A stretch of DNA of 6,955 bases from an uncultured Bacteroidota bacterium (GCA_903888655.1 CAISUR010000327.1:1-6955); one strand, 5' to 3'. Positions 1 to 6,801 are shown, numbered from the stretch's first letter. The notes: generated from the sequence alone by a model not told the origin. Translations and numbers: made by a program.

Positions 1-25
1 ATTAATTTTAAAATGAAAGAAAAAG

Positions 26-1465
26 ATGTTATTTGAAATTTTAGCTGAACGGCATTCACAAGATGTCAAAACATTTTATTATGATAATGTAAATAATACA
101 CTTAAAGATTCTAATAATAATGTATTTGAATATCCTAAAATTGAAAAATTAAATTTAAAAGAATCTGTTCCGTTTTCAAAAAATGATCCTTTAAAAAAAT
201 CTAAAAATATTACTACAATAAAAATTCAATTAGGTTTATCTTGTAATTATACTTGTGACTATTGCAGTCAAAGATTTGTTGAAAGGCCACCTGAAACCAG
301 TAAAAAAGATATTGATTCTTTTATGGCGCAATTGGATAATTTAAACTTTGATGAACAATCTGGATTAAGAATTGAGTTTTGGGGCGGAGAACCACTTGTT
401 TACTGGAAAACGTTAAAACCATTAACAGAAGCACTAAAAGAAAAATTTTCAGAGTGGAAAATTTCTCCGCATTTTAGTATGGTTACAAATGGAACATTAT
501 TGACTAGAGAAATTTGTTCTTGGTTATATTATATGAATTTTGGTATTGGTTTTTCCCATGATGGACCTGGACAATATGTCCGTGGTCCTGATCCGTTCGA
601 AGATGAAGAAAAGAAAAAAATAATTTTAGAATTTTATAAAGTTATGAAACCTCAAAACCGTTTCAGCTTTAATACTATGATTAATAAACGTAATATTAGT
701 CGCAAAGCAATTCGAGATTGGTTTGTTAATCTAACAGGCGATGAAGATGTTCCAATTGGTGAAGGTAATTTCATTGATGCGTATGATGAAGCAGCTATTG
801 ATAATAGTTTGCAAACATTGAATGAACATTTTGAATATCGTAAACAAGCATTTCAACATTTAAACCAATATGGTTCAAAATTAAATTTTGGTTTAACTTT
901 ACAAAAAATTGATAATTTTACAAAAGGTGTTTTAACTCATCTTGAATCAAAATATGTTGGACAAAAATGTGGAATGGATGATGAACATACTATTGCAATA
1001 GATTTAAAAGGCAATGTTGTTACTTGTCAGAATGTTTCAATTGTAGAAACAAGTAAAAATGGTGAAAGCCATTTTGGTGGAAATTTAAATGATTATGATA
1101 ATGTTGAGTTAAAGTCAGTAACTCATTGGAAAAATAGAGCCAATTGCGGTGATTGTCCAGTACTACATATTTGCCAAGGTTCTTGTATGTACCTAGATGG
1201 TAAATATTGGGAGATAACTTGCGATAACGCTTATTCAGACAATATTGTTAATTTTGCTGTGGCATTTAAAAATATTACTAATGGGTACATACCTATTACA
1301 ATAAAATCTGAAAATCTTCCATTAGAAAGACAAGATATTTGGGGAACAGTTTATAAACACAACGAAAAACCTAATAGAAAAATAATTCCAATTAAAGTAA
1401 TTTCTGAAAAACTCAATGTTATTGACGGAATTGAGGTTTACAGTAAATCAAAAGTAGAGGTTTAA
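26..1465 (+). CDS. Radical SAM/SPASM domain protein, peptide-maturase type
   Basis: 479-residue radical SAM enzyme. Seen: the CxxxCxxC cluster motif C73-C77-C80 for the S-adenosylmethionine-binding 4Fe-4S, followed by GGEP at 120-123 and VTNGTLL at 153-159, the usual order for this barrel. The C-terminal half has a full SPASM cysteine set: C315, C334 (with the G329-x4-C spacing), C374-x2-C377-x5-C383-x3-C387 and C399, enough for two auxiliary 4Fe-4S clusters. Known: SPASM enzymes (anSME, sactionine and PqqE-like maturases) mostly modify peptide or protein side chains. About 60 residues precede the barrel and about 80 follow the last cysteine; neither end resembles anything I recognise. The ATG at 26 follows a purine-rich AAAGAAAAAG but no strong Shine-Dalgarno. 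The stop abuts the next start. Inferred: a peptide- or protein-modifying enzyme whose reaction and substrate cannot be named from sequence. Family assignment is firm. Confidence 0.93.
   Translation: MLFEILAERHSQDVKTFYYDNVNNTLKDSNNNVFEYPKIEKLNLKESVPFSKNDPLKKSKNITTIKIQLGLSCNYTCDYCSQRFVERPPETSKKDIDSFMAQLDNLNFDEQSGLRIEFWGGEPLVYWKTLKPLTEALKEKFSEWKISPHFSMVTNGTLLTREICSWLYYMNFGIGFSHDGPGQYVRGPDPFEDEEKKKIILEFYKVMKPQNRFSFNTMINKRNISRKAIRDWFVNLTGDEDVPIGEGNFIDAYDEAAIDNSLQTLNEHFEYRKQAFQHLNQYGSKLNFGLTLQKIDNFTKGVLTHLESKYVGQKCGMDDEHTIAIDLKGNVVTCQNVSIVETSKNGESHFGGNLNDYDNVELKSVTHWKNRANCGDCPVLHICQGSCMYLDGKYWEITCDNAYSDNIVNFAVAFKNITNGYIPITIKSENLPLERQDIWGTVYKHNEKPNRKIIPIKVISEKLNVIDGIEVYSKSKVEV
1456..1460 (+). promoter_or_regulatory. 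Ribosome binding site of the 1466 gene
   Basis: AGAGG ends five bases before the ATG at 1466 and lies inside the last codons of the radical SAM gene. It is one of only two clear Shine-Dalgarno-like sites in the window and supports both the chosen start and separate initiation of this gene. Confidence 0.55.
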
Positions 1466-2170
1466 ATGTCAAGGCAAAGTAATATTGATTATTTACAAAA
1501 TTTAAATTTAGTTACAAGTGTAAAAGTTTCAACTTGTACTGCGAGTATCGTTGATGAATTAAAAAATGAACATAATATTCATTTTGATTTACCTTATATG
1601 GCGTTTGAACTTTATAATGGTAATAATGATGCAATAAATTTAATTACAACATCCATTTTAGCAGATACAGAAGATTTTATTAAAAATAAAGACATATTTC
1701 TTGGAACTATTTGGAATAAAAGTTCTGCAATTGAATACCATTTATCAAAGTGGTTTGCTTATTTACAATCAATACCAGATAACCATAAAATAAAAACTAT
1801 TTCTTGGTTTATTGACGATTCAAATAATAACGCAATAAGATTATACGGATCAATCACTATTCCGGAATCAAGTTATACACAAAACCAAATTGATTTTATT
1901 GAAGAAGTAAAAAAATTACCACACATTACTAATGTAATATTGAAAACTGTAATTGATGAGCAAATTCTTAAAATTGAAGGTTCAAATAATAAAATTGCAA
2001 TTTCTTGTGGAGTCGATTTTCCACAAATTGATAAAGAACCCAAACTGGAATTTTATTTAAATTCCAATATTTGGGATGATCCAAATCAACATGATATTGC
2101 AATAAAAATGATAAGTGACACCATTCAAAATACAAGTCATGTACAAAAACAGAACGCAAATGTTTCATAA
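1466..2170 (+). CDS. Protein of unknown function next to radical SAM gene
   Basis: 234 residues that I do not recognise. Seen: an acidic to neutral, Asn/Ile-rich soluble protein with no signal peptide or membrane segment, two cysteines (C24, C181) and four tryptophans (W83, W96, W114, W203). The N-terminal part (about residues 12-65) and the C-terminal part (about 150-221) share a loose pattern: L-x-x-[VI]-T-x-V, then a Phe-Asp or Phe-Pro step, then a P-x-x-F-x-L stretch, ending in an Ile-rich helix-like segment. This may be a distant internal duplication, but it is weak. The start is set by AGAGG five bases upstream and by direct contact with the radical SAM stop codon. Inferred: the position between a SPASM maturase and a halogenase makes it a candidate substrate, substrate carrier or partner. 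An unrelated phage accessory protein is equally possible. Confidence 0.8.
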   Translation: MSRQSNIDYLQNLNLVTSVKVSTCTASIVDELKNEHNIHFDLPYMAFELYNGNNDAINLITTSILADTEDFIKNKDIFLGTIWNKSSAIEYHLSKWFAYLQSIPDNHKIKTISWFIDDSNNNAIRLYGSITIPESSYTQNQIDFIEEVKKLPHITNVILKTVIDEQILKIEGSNNKIAISCGVDFPQIDKEPKLEFYLNSNIWDDPNQHDIAIKMISDTIQNTSHVQKQNANVS

Positions 2171-2195
2171 ACCTCCATTTTAAAAAAAAGATATT

Positions 2196-3431
2196 ATGTT
2201 TAAATATGTTGTAATTGGTGGTGGTACTGCAGGATGGTTATCAGCACTTTTTTTAAATAAAATGATGCCATATAGCAAGGTTACTTTGATTGCTAGTAAA
2301 GAACTAGGTATTCTTGGTGCAGGTGAAGGTACAACTCCACACTTTGTTAAGTTAATGCGTGATTTGGATATACCCGAATCTGGTTTATATGAAAACGCTA
2401 AAGCAACAGTTAAAAACTCAATTAAATTTACAAATTGGAATGGTAATAATGGCACATATCTTCATCCATTTTTTAATGGTGAATATGCATTTCACTTTGA
2501 TGCAAACCTATTAGCAAAATATTTTCAAACTTTAGGTGAAGAAAGAGGAATTAAATATATTGATGATGAAGTTATTAATTTTAAATTTAAAAACAATGGA
2601 GATATAGAATCAATAGAATTAAAAACAGGCAAATCTATATCTTCAGATTTTGTTTTTGATTGTTCAGGTCTTAGAAGAATTCTTATAGGTAAACATTTTA
2701 AGGCTAAATGGAATTCTTACACAGATTTTTTACCTTGCAAAAAAGCAATACCATTTTTCATTGAACACGATAATAAAAATATACCTGATTATACTGAATC
2801 TATTGCTATGAAATATGGATGGGTGTGGAAAATTCCAGTTCAAGGTAGATATGGTTGTGGTTACGTTTTTGACAGCGATTTCACAAACGAATTAGAAGCG
2901 CAAGCTGAAGTTGAAGAACTTTTTGGTCATAAAATTACGGTACCAAGAGTATTTTCTTTTGAAGCGGGATCTTATGATAAAATATGGATTAATAATTGTT
3001 TAGCTGTAGGATTATCTTCAGGTTTTACTGAACCACTAGAAGCAACATCAATTTGGTTACAAGTAATGACTTTGAGGAATTGGAAATTAATGATGGATAA
3101 AAAATTACAAGGTGATCCAAACGCTGTTAAAAGTTATAATATTCTACAAAAAAATCTAAATGAAGATTTAAGAAATTTTATTCATTTACATTATCTCACA
3201 AAAAGAAACGATTCTGAATTTTGGAAAACATTTCAAGAAAAAAACTCAACACCTAAATTTGTTAAATTATTAAAAGATATGACTTTTAATAAAAAAGGTC
3301 AAAAATTAGAACAAAAAGATTTAGATTATGTTAGAATGACAACCCTAGAAGGAGATTCTAGGTATAATGATACTTATTTTATTCCAAGTTGGCTAACTGT
3401 TGGTGAAGGAGTTGGTTATTTTAATGCATAA
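2196..3431 (+). CDS. Flavin-dependent tryptophan halogenase family protein
   Basis: 411-residue member of the FAD-dependent tryptophan halogenase family, which oxidises halide to a hypohalous species using reduced FAD and halogenates indoles or other electron-rich rings. Seen: dinucleotide-binding GGGTAGW at 8-14; GAGEG at 41-45; K73 in TVKNSIKF, aligned by eye with the catalytic lysine of PrnA (K79); DCSG at 155-158; the family signature WVWKIP (W209-P214); and TEPLEATS at 278-285, whose E282 matches the PLEST glutamate. The serine after that glutamate is alanine here and the following glycine is serine, as in divergent members. It is about 100 residues shorter than PrnA or RebH (about 510-540), mainly towards the C terminus. 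No flavin reductase gene is in the window, so FADH2 must come from elsewhere. A 25-base A-rich gap precedes it, the only intergenic space here. Family is firm; substrate and halide are unknown. Confidence 0.93.
   Translation: MFKYVVIGGGTAGWLSALFLNKMMPYSKVTLIASKELGILGAGEGTTPHFVKLMRDLDIPESGLYENAKATVKNSIKFTNWNGNNGTYLHPFFNGEYAFHFDANLLAKYFQTLGEERGIKYIDDEVINFKFKNNGDIESIELKTGKSISSDFVFDCSGLRRILIGKHFKAKWNSYTDFLPCKKAIPFFIEHDNKNIPDYTESIAMKYGWVWKIPVQGRYGCGYVFDSDFTNELEAQAEVEELFGHKITVPRVFSFEAGSYDKIWINNCLAVGLSSGFTEPLEATSIWLQVMTLRNWKLMMDKKLQGDPNAVKSYNILQKNLNEDLRNFIHLHYLTKRNDSEFWKTFQEKNSTPKFVKLLKDMTFNKKGQKLEQKDLDYVRMTTLEGDSRYNDTYFIPSWLTVGEGVGYFNA
3344..3362 (+). other. Perfect 7-bp hairpin with GGAGA loop
   Basis: CCTAGAA (3344-3350) and TTCTAGG (3356-3362) are perfect reverse complements around the five-base loop GGAGA. 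The hairpin lies inside the halogenase coding sequence, about 60 bases before the next gene's start, and has no U-run after it, so it is not a rho-independent terminator. The exposed GGAG resembles a Shine-Dalgarno or an RNA-protein target, but this role is speculative. Confidence 0.4.
3406..3411 (+). promoter_or_regulatory. Ribosome binding site of the 3424 gene
   Basis: AAGGAG, the strongest Shine-Dalgarno match in the window, lies inside the end of the halogenase gene, 12 bases before the ATG at 3424. The spacing is longer than ideal, but the site favours this ATG over the TTG at 3400, which lies upstream of the motif and so could not use it. Confidence 0.5.
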
Positions 3432-4095
3432 TATTACCACTCAAAAAATATTTGATTACACAGTTTGCCGAATTCTTTGTGAAAATAAAGAGCTATATAA
3501 AAATAAAGAACTGACCAATAGTGTACAAATGGTTTTTGATAGTCCTGTTGTCAAATATCGGGTCAGACAAGTTGTTGGAGATTCACATAAAAGTGGAGGT
3601 TACACTAGTGTTGGCCAACCATATCCTTTAATTGATTTACCTGGCGCCGCACCTTTAGTTGATTGGTTATCGGAACAATTTTTAAAGGTCAAACCAAAAA
3701 TTTGTCCAAATAAAACAGGAAATAAAATTTTATATAAAAGAAGTTGGTCAAATGTTATGCAAAATGGTTCTTATGGATCAATTCATAATCATACCAAAAT
3801 TGATAATTATATTTCTTTGGCCGGTTATGAAAGTAAAAATTTTAGACCAGATGCCGTTGGTGTTTTATATGTAAACGTTCCAGAAAATAGTTCAAATCTT
3901 GTTTTTGTAAAAAATAAAAAAGGTGTAGAGGATCAACCAGTAGAATATTTTGTAGGTCGTGAAGATATTTATTGGTTAAACCCAACAGAAGGTGAATTTG
4001 TTATTCATTCACCTAATGTTTGGCATGGTGTTAGTAAGCATAATAATGAATTGCCTAGAATTGTTTTTGTATTTGATATAGATTATGTTGATTAA
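3424..4095 (+). CDS. 2OG-Fe(II) oxygenase-like protein, first of a pair
   Basis: 223 residues from the ATG at 3424; the frame is also open to a TTG at 3400, which I reject because AAGGAG lies between the two. Seen: a double-stranded beta-helix-like C-terminal half with H121-N-H123 after NGSYGSI, then GVLYVNVPENSS at 146-157, and a distal VWHGV with H201 followed by R212 in PRIVFVF. This His ... His ... Arg layout fits 2-oxoglutarate/Fe(II) dioxygenases, where the arginine would bind 2-oxoglutarate. No HxD or HxE is evident, and about 20 extra residues separate the HxH from the GV strand compared with the next gene. It overlaps the halogenase by 8 bases and the next gene by 11. Known: such enzymes hydroxylate or otherwise oxidise C-H bonds of proteins or small molecules. 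Inferred: a tailoring oxygenase, or a cupin-like relative that has lost activity. Confidence 0.65.
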   Translation: MHNITTQKIFDYTVCRILCENKELYKNKELTNSVQMVFDSPVVKYRVRQVVGDSHKSGGYTSVGQPYPLIDLPGAAPLVDWLSEQFLKVKPKICPNKTGNKILYKRSWSNVMQNGSYGSIHNHTKIDNYISLAGYESKNFRPDAVGVLYVNVPENSSNLVFVKNKKGVEDQPVEYFVGREDIYWLNPTEGEFVIHSPNVWHGVSKHNNELPRIVFVFDIDYVD

Positions 4096-4636
4096 AGAAA
4101 ACCTTTTTGCTACACCTATTTGGCAACAAACATTATCACAAGATTTTAATAATGAGTTATTAGAAGAATGTAATTCATATAAAGATCCTGAAAATATTTT
4201 TAGTGCTGAAACAGATAATATAAAAAAATTAAAAAAAGTTATTTCTGATGCTCATATGATGATTTATTATGAATATGGTCCAAAAGGACGTGAAGATTTA
4301 ACACAAACTGTAAGTATTAATGGTAGATTAAACACAATTAAATATGGTGAAAATGACACACCCCATAGTCATATAGGAAAATCATTATTGGTTGGTGTCT
4401 ATTATCTTGATGTTGAAGATAATAGTGGGGACCTTTTATTGCATGACCCAAGAGGTGCCGTTTCTTGGGAAAAATTAAATTTTACACCAGATGATCCAAA
4501 AGGATGGACTGGAAGAACATATCATAGAATTAAACCAAAAAACGGTTTATTAATAATGTTTCCAGGTTTTTTAATACATTCAGTCGAAACAAATTTAAAT
4601 TCTAAATTAAGAAAATCAATAGTAATTCATATATGA
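4085..4636 (+). CDS. Putative 2OG-Fe(II) oxygenase, second of a pair
   Basis: 183 residues. Seen: the LFATPIW start (7-13) typical of a phage and marine bacterial family of putative 2OG-Fe(II) oxygenases, then H94-S-H96, GVYYLDVEDNSGDLLLHDPRG spanning 104-124 (with D121), and MFPGFLIHSV at 158-167 with distal H165, followed by R176 near the C terminus. Iron would plausibly be held by the HxH region and H165, and 2-oxoglutarate by R176; the exact carboxylate ligand is not clear. The core matches that of the preceding protein strand for strand, so the two look like diverged paralogues with different substrates or steps. It overlaps the upstream gene by 11 bases and the sulfotransferase by 4 (ATGA). 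No Shine-Dalgarno is visible, so translation is probably coupled. Confidence in the family is higher than for its neighbour. Confidence 0.78.
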   Translation: MLIKENLFATPIWQQTLSQDFNNELLEECNSYKDPENIFSAETDNIKKLKKVISDAHMMIYYEYGPKGREDLTQTVSINGRLNTIKYGENDTPHSHIGKSLLVGVYYLDVEDNSGDLLLHDPRGAVSWEKLNFTPDDPKGWTGRTYHRIKPKNGLLIMFPGFLIHSVETNLNSKLRKSIVIHI

Positions 4637-5271
4637 CATTTTCGGTAACCAACGGCGATAAAAAATTAACGTTTATACACATACCAAAAACAGGCGGCAC
4701 AAGTATCTATAAATGGTTTGAAATTCTTTGCAAATATAAACCTAATGGTTATCAAATTGAAACATATAATGTTCATTTAAATTCTCATTTAGGAATTAAA
4801 GAAATACAACAGGTTATTAATGATCCTGGATTTACTTTTACTTCAGTGCGTAATCCTTGGGATTACACAGTTAGTTTATATACATTTTTTTCAACTGTAT
4901 TTCCAAAATGGCAAAAAATTCAAAATGACCCTACTTATTGGGGATTTGATACATCGTGGATTAATCAAAATTTATCATTTAAAGATTTTGTTGAAAAATT
5001 ACCTGAGTGGCCAAATCCTTTACCTAATGGATATAATTTTTCTTCACCACAAACAAAATGGATTGATACTAAAGTTGATTTAATTATGCGATATGAAAAT
5101 TTAGAAAATGATTTTAAACTGATACAAGAATATGTAAATTTTAGTATGCCACTTAGTCACCATAATAAAAGCAAAAGAAATAAATACCAAGATTATTATA
5201 ATGAGGACCTTAAAAAGTCAATTACTAAGTGGTTTAAAGATGATATTGAAAAATTTGAATACCAATTCTAA
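4633..5271 (+). CDS. Sulfotransferase family protein
   Basis: 212-residue sulfotransferase, expected to move a sulfuryl group from PAPS to a hydroxyl or amine acceptor. Seen: the 5'-phosphosulfate loop FIHIPKTGGTS at 14-24 (K19 being the usual catalytic lysine), the 3'-phosphate site SVRNPWDYTVSLY at 71-83 with R73 and S81, RYENL at 153-157, and the family's C-terminal pattern ending in DDIEKFEYQF. All main elements are present, so it should be active. It has no transmembrane anchor, unlike Golgi enzymes, and is compact, as in bacterial and phage versions. It starts within the ATGA stop of the oxygenase and ends overlapping the following gene. The APS-kinase-like domain encoded two genes downstream could supply its donor. 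Acceptor unknown; by position it may be a hydroxyl made by the adjacent oxygenases, which is inference. Confidence 0.9.
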   Translation: MTFSVTNGDKKLTFIHIPKTGGTSIYKWFEILCKYKPNGYQIETYNVHLNSHLGIKEIQQVINDPGFTFTSVRNPWDYTVSLYTFFSTVFPKWQKIQNDPTYWGFDTSWINQNLSFKDFVEKLPEWPNPLPNGYNFSSPQTKWIDTKVDLIMRYENLENDFKLIQEYVNFSMPLSHHNKSKRNKYQDYYNEDLKKSITKWFKDDIEKFEYQF

Positions 5272-5968
5272 TACAAATTTTTATATCCTAGGACTACCAA
5301 TTACAAAAAATTCGGTTAGTTTGGAGTTTATTGATTTCATCAATTCAAAAGAACCTACCATTTACATTCAAACCTCGGGTTTTAATAAAAATACAAACGA
5401 TTACTTGACAACACAAGTCGGTTATGATATACTCATAGAACGCAATATTAACATTATTTGTTTAAATTTGTGGAATAAGTTTGCAATTAGACTAGAGGCC
5501 GAAAAAGTTTGTGAGTTAATTGAAGAAAAAATTAAAGAATACCAAAAAAATTATAATGTTAGAATTGTTTATATAACCACGGGCAGTCCATATCTTTATG
5601 ATGTGGTATGCGACACTTTAATGATTAATTTGCCAAAAGAAAATATTATTAACACAAAATCATCGGCGCAATTATCGTATGAGATTGTAAAACAATCATA
5701 TGATTTACCCATTAATATAACAAGTAATAAAAATAAAACAATAAAAACAGGATTTATTAATATTGTGGGGTGTTTAGGTGAAATCTATTCCGACCAATTT
5801 GGTGATATCGATAATTTCATTAAAGCATTTGATGAGAATACAGTAATATACGATATTAAATTAGGTCATTATAATATTGTAAATAAAATAATGTATAGTG
5901 ATTTGATAACAAAAATAAAAAGTGATAGAAAATATTTCAATAATTCAACAATAGCTATTATAAAATGA
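5240..5968 (+). CDS. Divergent tetrapyrrole-methylase-fold SAM methyltransferase-like protein
   Basis: 242 residues from the ATG at 5240. An in-frame ATG at 5201 would add 13 residues read through the conserved sulfotransferase C terminus, and neither start has a good ribosome site. Seen: NFYILGLPITKNSVSLEFI near the N terminus (about 13-31), recalling the GTPIGN-type first strand of SAM-dependent tetrapyrrole methylases; VYITTGSPYLYDVV at about 110-123, recalling their GDP/GHPg loop; and NTKSSAQLSYEIVKQ at about 138-152, recalling the PGiSS motif followed by a helix. The order and spacing fit this superfamily, which includes corrin methylases, RsmI, YabN and the borosin backbone N-methyltransferases, but key glycines are changed. 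The remaining C-terminal 90 residues are Lys/Asn/Ile-rich and unrecognised. Inferred: a methyltransferase in the same tailoring set. It could instead be a fold relative that has lost SAM binding. Confidence 0.5.
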   Translation: MILKNLNTNSNTNFYILGLPITKNSVSLEFIDFINSKEPTIYIQTSGFNKNTNDYLTTQVGYDILIERNINIICLNLWNKFAIRLEAEKVCELIEEKIKEYQKNYNVRIVYITTGSPYLYDVVCDTLMINLPKENIINTKSSAQLSYEIVKQSYDLPINITSNKNKTIKTGFINIVGCLGEIYSDQFGDIDNFIKAFDENTVIYDIKLGHYNIVNKIMYSDLITKIKSDRKYFNNSTIAIIK

Positions 5969-6801
5969 AAAAAATATTAATTATGGGACTTCCTGGTTCC
6001 GGTAAAACATACATGGCCGAAGCATTAAAAAAATACCTTGAAGAACATGGTGAAATTAGTTACGGTCGTGCTTTATTAGAACCCATTACTAAATTTAATT
6101 GTGAAGTTAAATGGTTCAATGCCGATGAAGTTCGTAAAAAATATAATGATTGGGATTTCTCGGATGCTGGTCGTATTCGCCAATCTTTAAGAATGTCACA
6201 GTTTGCTCTGGAATCCGGTGGTGATTATGTTATCTGTGATTTTGTTGCACCATTGGTAGAAATGAGAAACAATTTCAAAGCAGACTGGACTATTTGGATG
6301 GATACAATTGACAAAGGTCGTTTTGAAGATACTAATAAAGCGTTCATTCCGCCAGAAGTATATGACTTCCGAGTAACAGAACAAAATGCTGAAAAATGGG
6401 CTGAGTTTATTGGTAATCATATTATTGAAAATCGTAGGCGGCCAACTTTTGATTGGCAAAAAGAAACGGTTCAAATGTTAGGTCGTTGGCAACCATGGCA
6501 CCAAGGACATAGGGCTTTATTTGAAAGAGCTATTGCCAAAACCGGTCAAGTGTGTATAATGGTAAGAGATTGTCAAGGTTGGCAAGGAAGTAATCCTTTT
6601 GCAATTGAACAAGTCAAATCATATATTAAAAAAGATTTAGATCCCTTATTTCAAGGACAGTACGAAATACAAGTGGTACCAAATATTACCAATATTACTT
6701 ATGGTCGTGATGTTGGATATAAAATTGAAAAAGAGGAATTTAATAGTGAAACCACAAATATTAGTGCAACAAAAATTAGAAAAGAAATGGGTCTTAAATA
6801 A
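5965..6801 (+). CDS. APS-kinase-like P-loop kinase fused to HxGH nucleotidyltransferase
   Basis: 278 residues, two domains. N-terminal kinase (about 1-155): Walker A GLPGSGKT at 8-15, NADEVR at 52-57 in the place of the DGD-x-x-R of APS kinases, DFSDAGRIRQSLRM at 64-77, DFVAP at 92-96 and KGRFEDTNKAF at 117-127; this order matches adenylylsulfate kinases. C-terminal nucleotidyltransferase (about 165-278): GRWQPWHQGH at 173-182 holds the HxGH motif, and ISATKIR at 266-272 the matching ISxTxIR, as in cytidylyltransferase and NMN-adenylyltransferase-type enzymes. Similar kinase/nucleotidyltransferase proteins occur in T4-like marine phages. It starts inside the previous stop (ATGA). Inferred: the kinase could make PAPS for the sulfotransferase, but phosphorylation of another nucleotide-like or sugar substrate cannot be excluded, and the transferase substrate is open. 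GC looks higher here than in the upstream genes. Confidence 0.85.
   Translation: MKKILIMGLPGSGKTYMAEALKKYLEEHGEISYGRALLEPITKFNCEVKWFNADEVRKKYNDWDFSDAGRIRQSLRMSQFALESGGDYVICDFVAPLVEMRNNFKADWTIWMDTIDKGRFEDTNKAFIPPEVYDFRVTEQNAEKWAEFIGNHIIENRRRPTFDWQKETVQMLGRWQPWHQGHRALFERAIAKTGQVCIMVRDCQGWQGSNPFAIEQVKSYIKKDLDPLFQGQYEIQVVPNITNITYGRDVGYKIEKEEFNSETTNISATKIRKEMGLK

Noticed and set aside
1..36. Open frame from the left edge ending in TGA at 34-36, with an ATG at 13
   Set aside because: It could be the tail of an upstream gene overlapping the radical SAM start, but only 11 codons are visible, too few to call.
1968..2168. Antisense open frame under the end of the unknown gene
   Set aside because: Fully covered by a sense gene with a ribosome site; the product has no recognisable motif.
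2171..2195. Promoter or terminator in the only intergenic gap
   Set aside because: 25 bases with an A-run, but no hairpin and no recognisable promoter elements.
2180..2455. Antisense open frame under the halogenase start
   Set aside because: It overlaps the conserved FAD-binding region of the halogenase and looks like a shadow frame.
3400..3423. Upstream TTG start for the first oxygenase-like gene
   Set aside because: It lies before the AAGGAG site and would add eight residues read through the halogenase end; the ATG at 3424 is better supported.
4708..4715. TATAAATG, one base from the T4 late promoter TATAAATA
   Set aside because: It lies inside the sulfotransferase coding sequence with no gene start at a fitting distance; chance match in AT-rich DNA.
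4820..5083. Second + strand open frame inside the sulfotransferase
   Set aside because: Nested within well-conserved sulfotransferase codons in another frame; its Leu/Ile-rich product follows from AT-rich shadow coding.
5201..5239. Upstream ATG start for the methylase-like gene
   Set aside because: No ribosome site, and it gives a 71-base overlap with the conserved sulfotransferase C terminus; the ATG at 5240 still precedes the first fold motif.
5240..5968. RsmI (16S rRNA 2'-O-methyltransferase) as the identity of the methylase-like gene
   Set aside because: Only the first strand resembles its GTPIGN motif; the following EDTR-type region of RsmI is absent.
6196..6474. Antisense open frame under the kinase domain
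   Set aside because: It lies opposite conserved kinase codons and its product has no family features.
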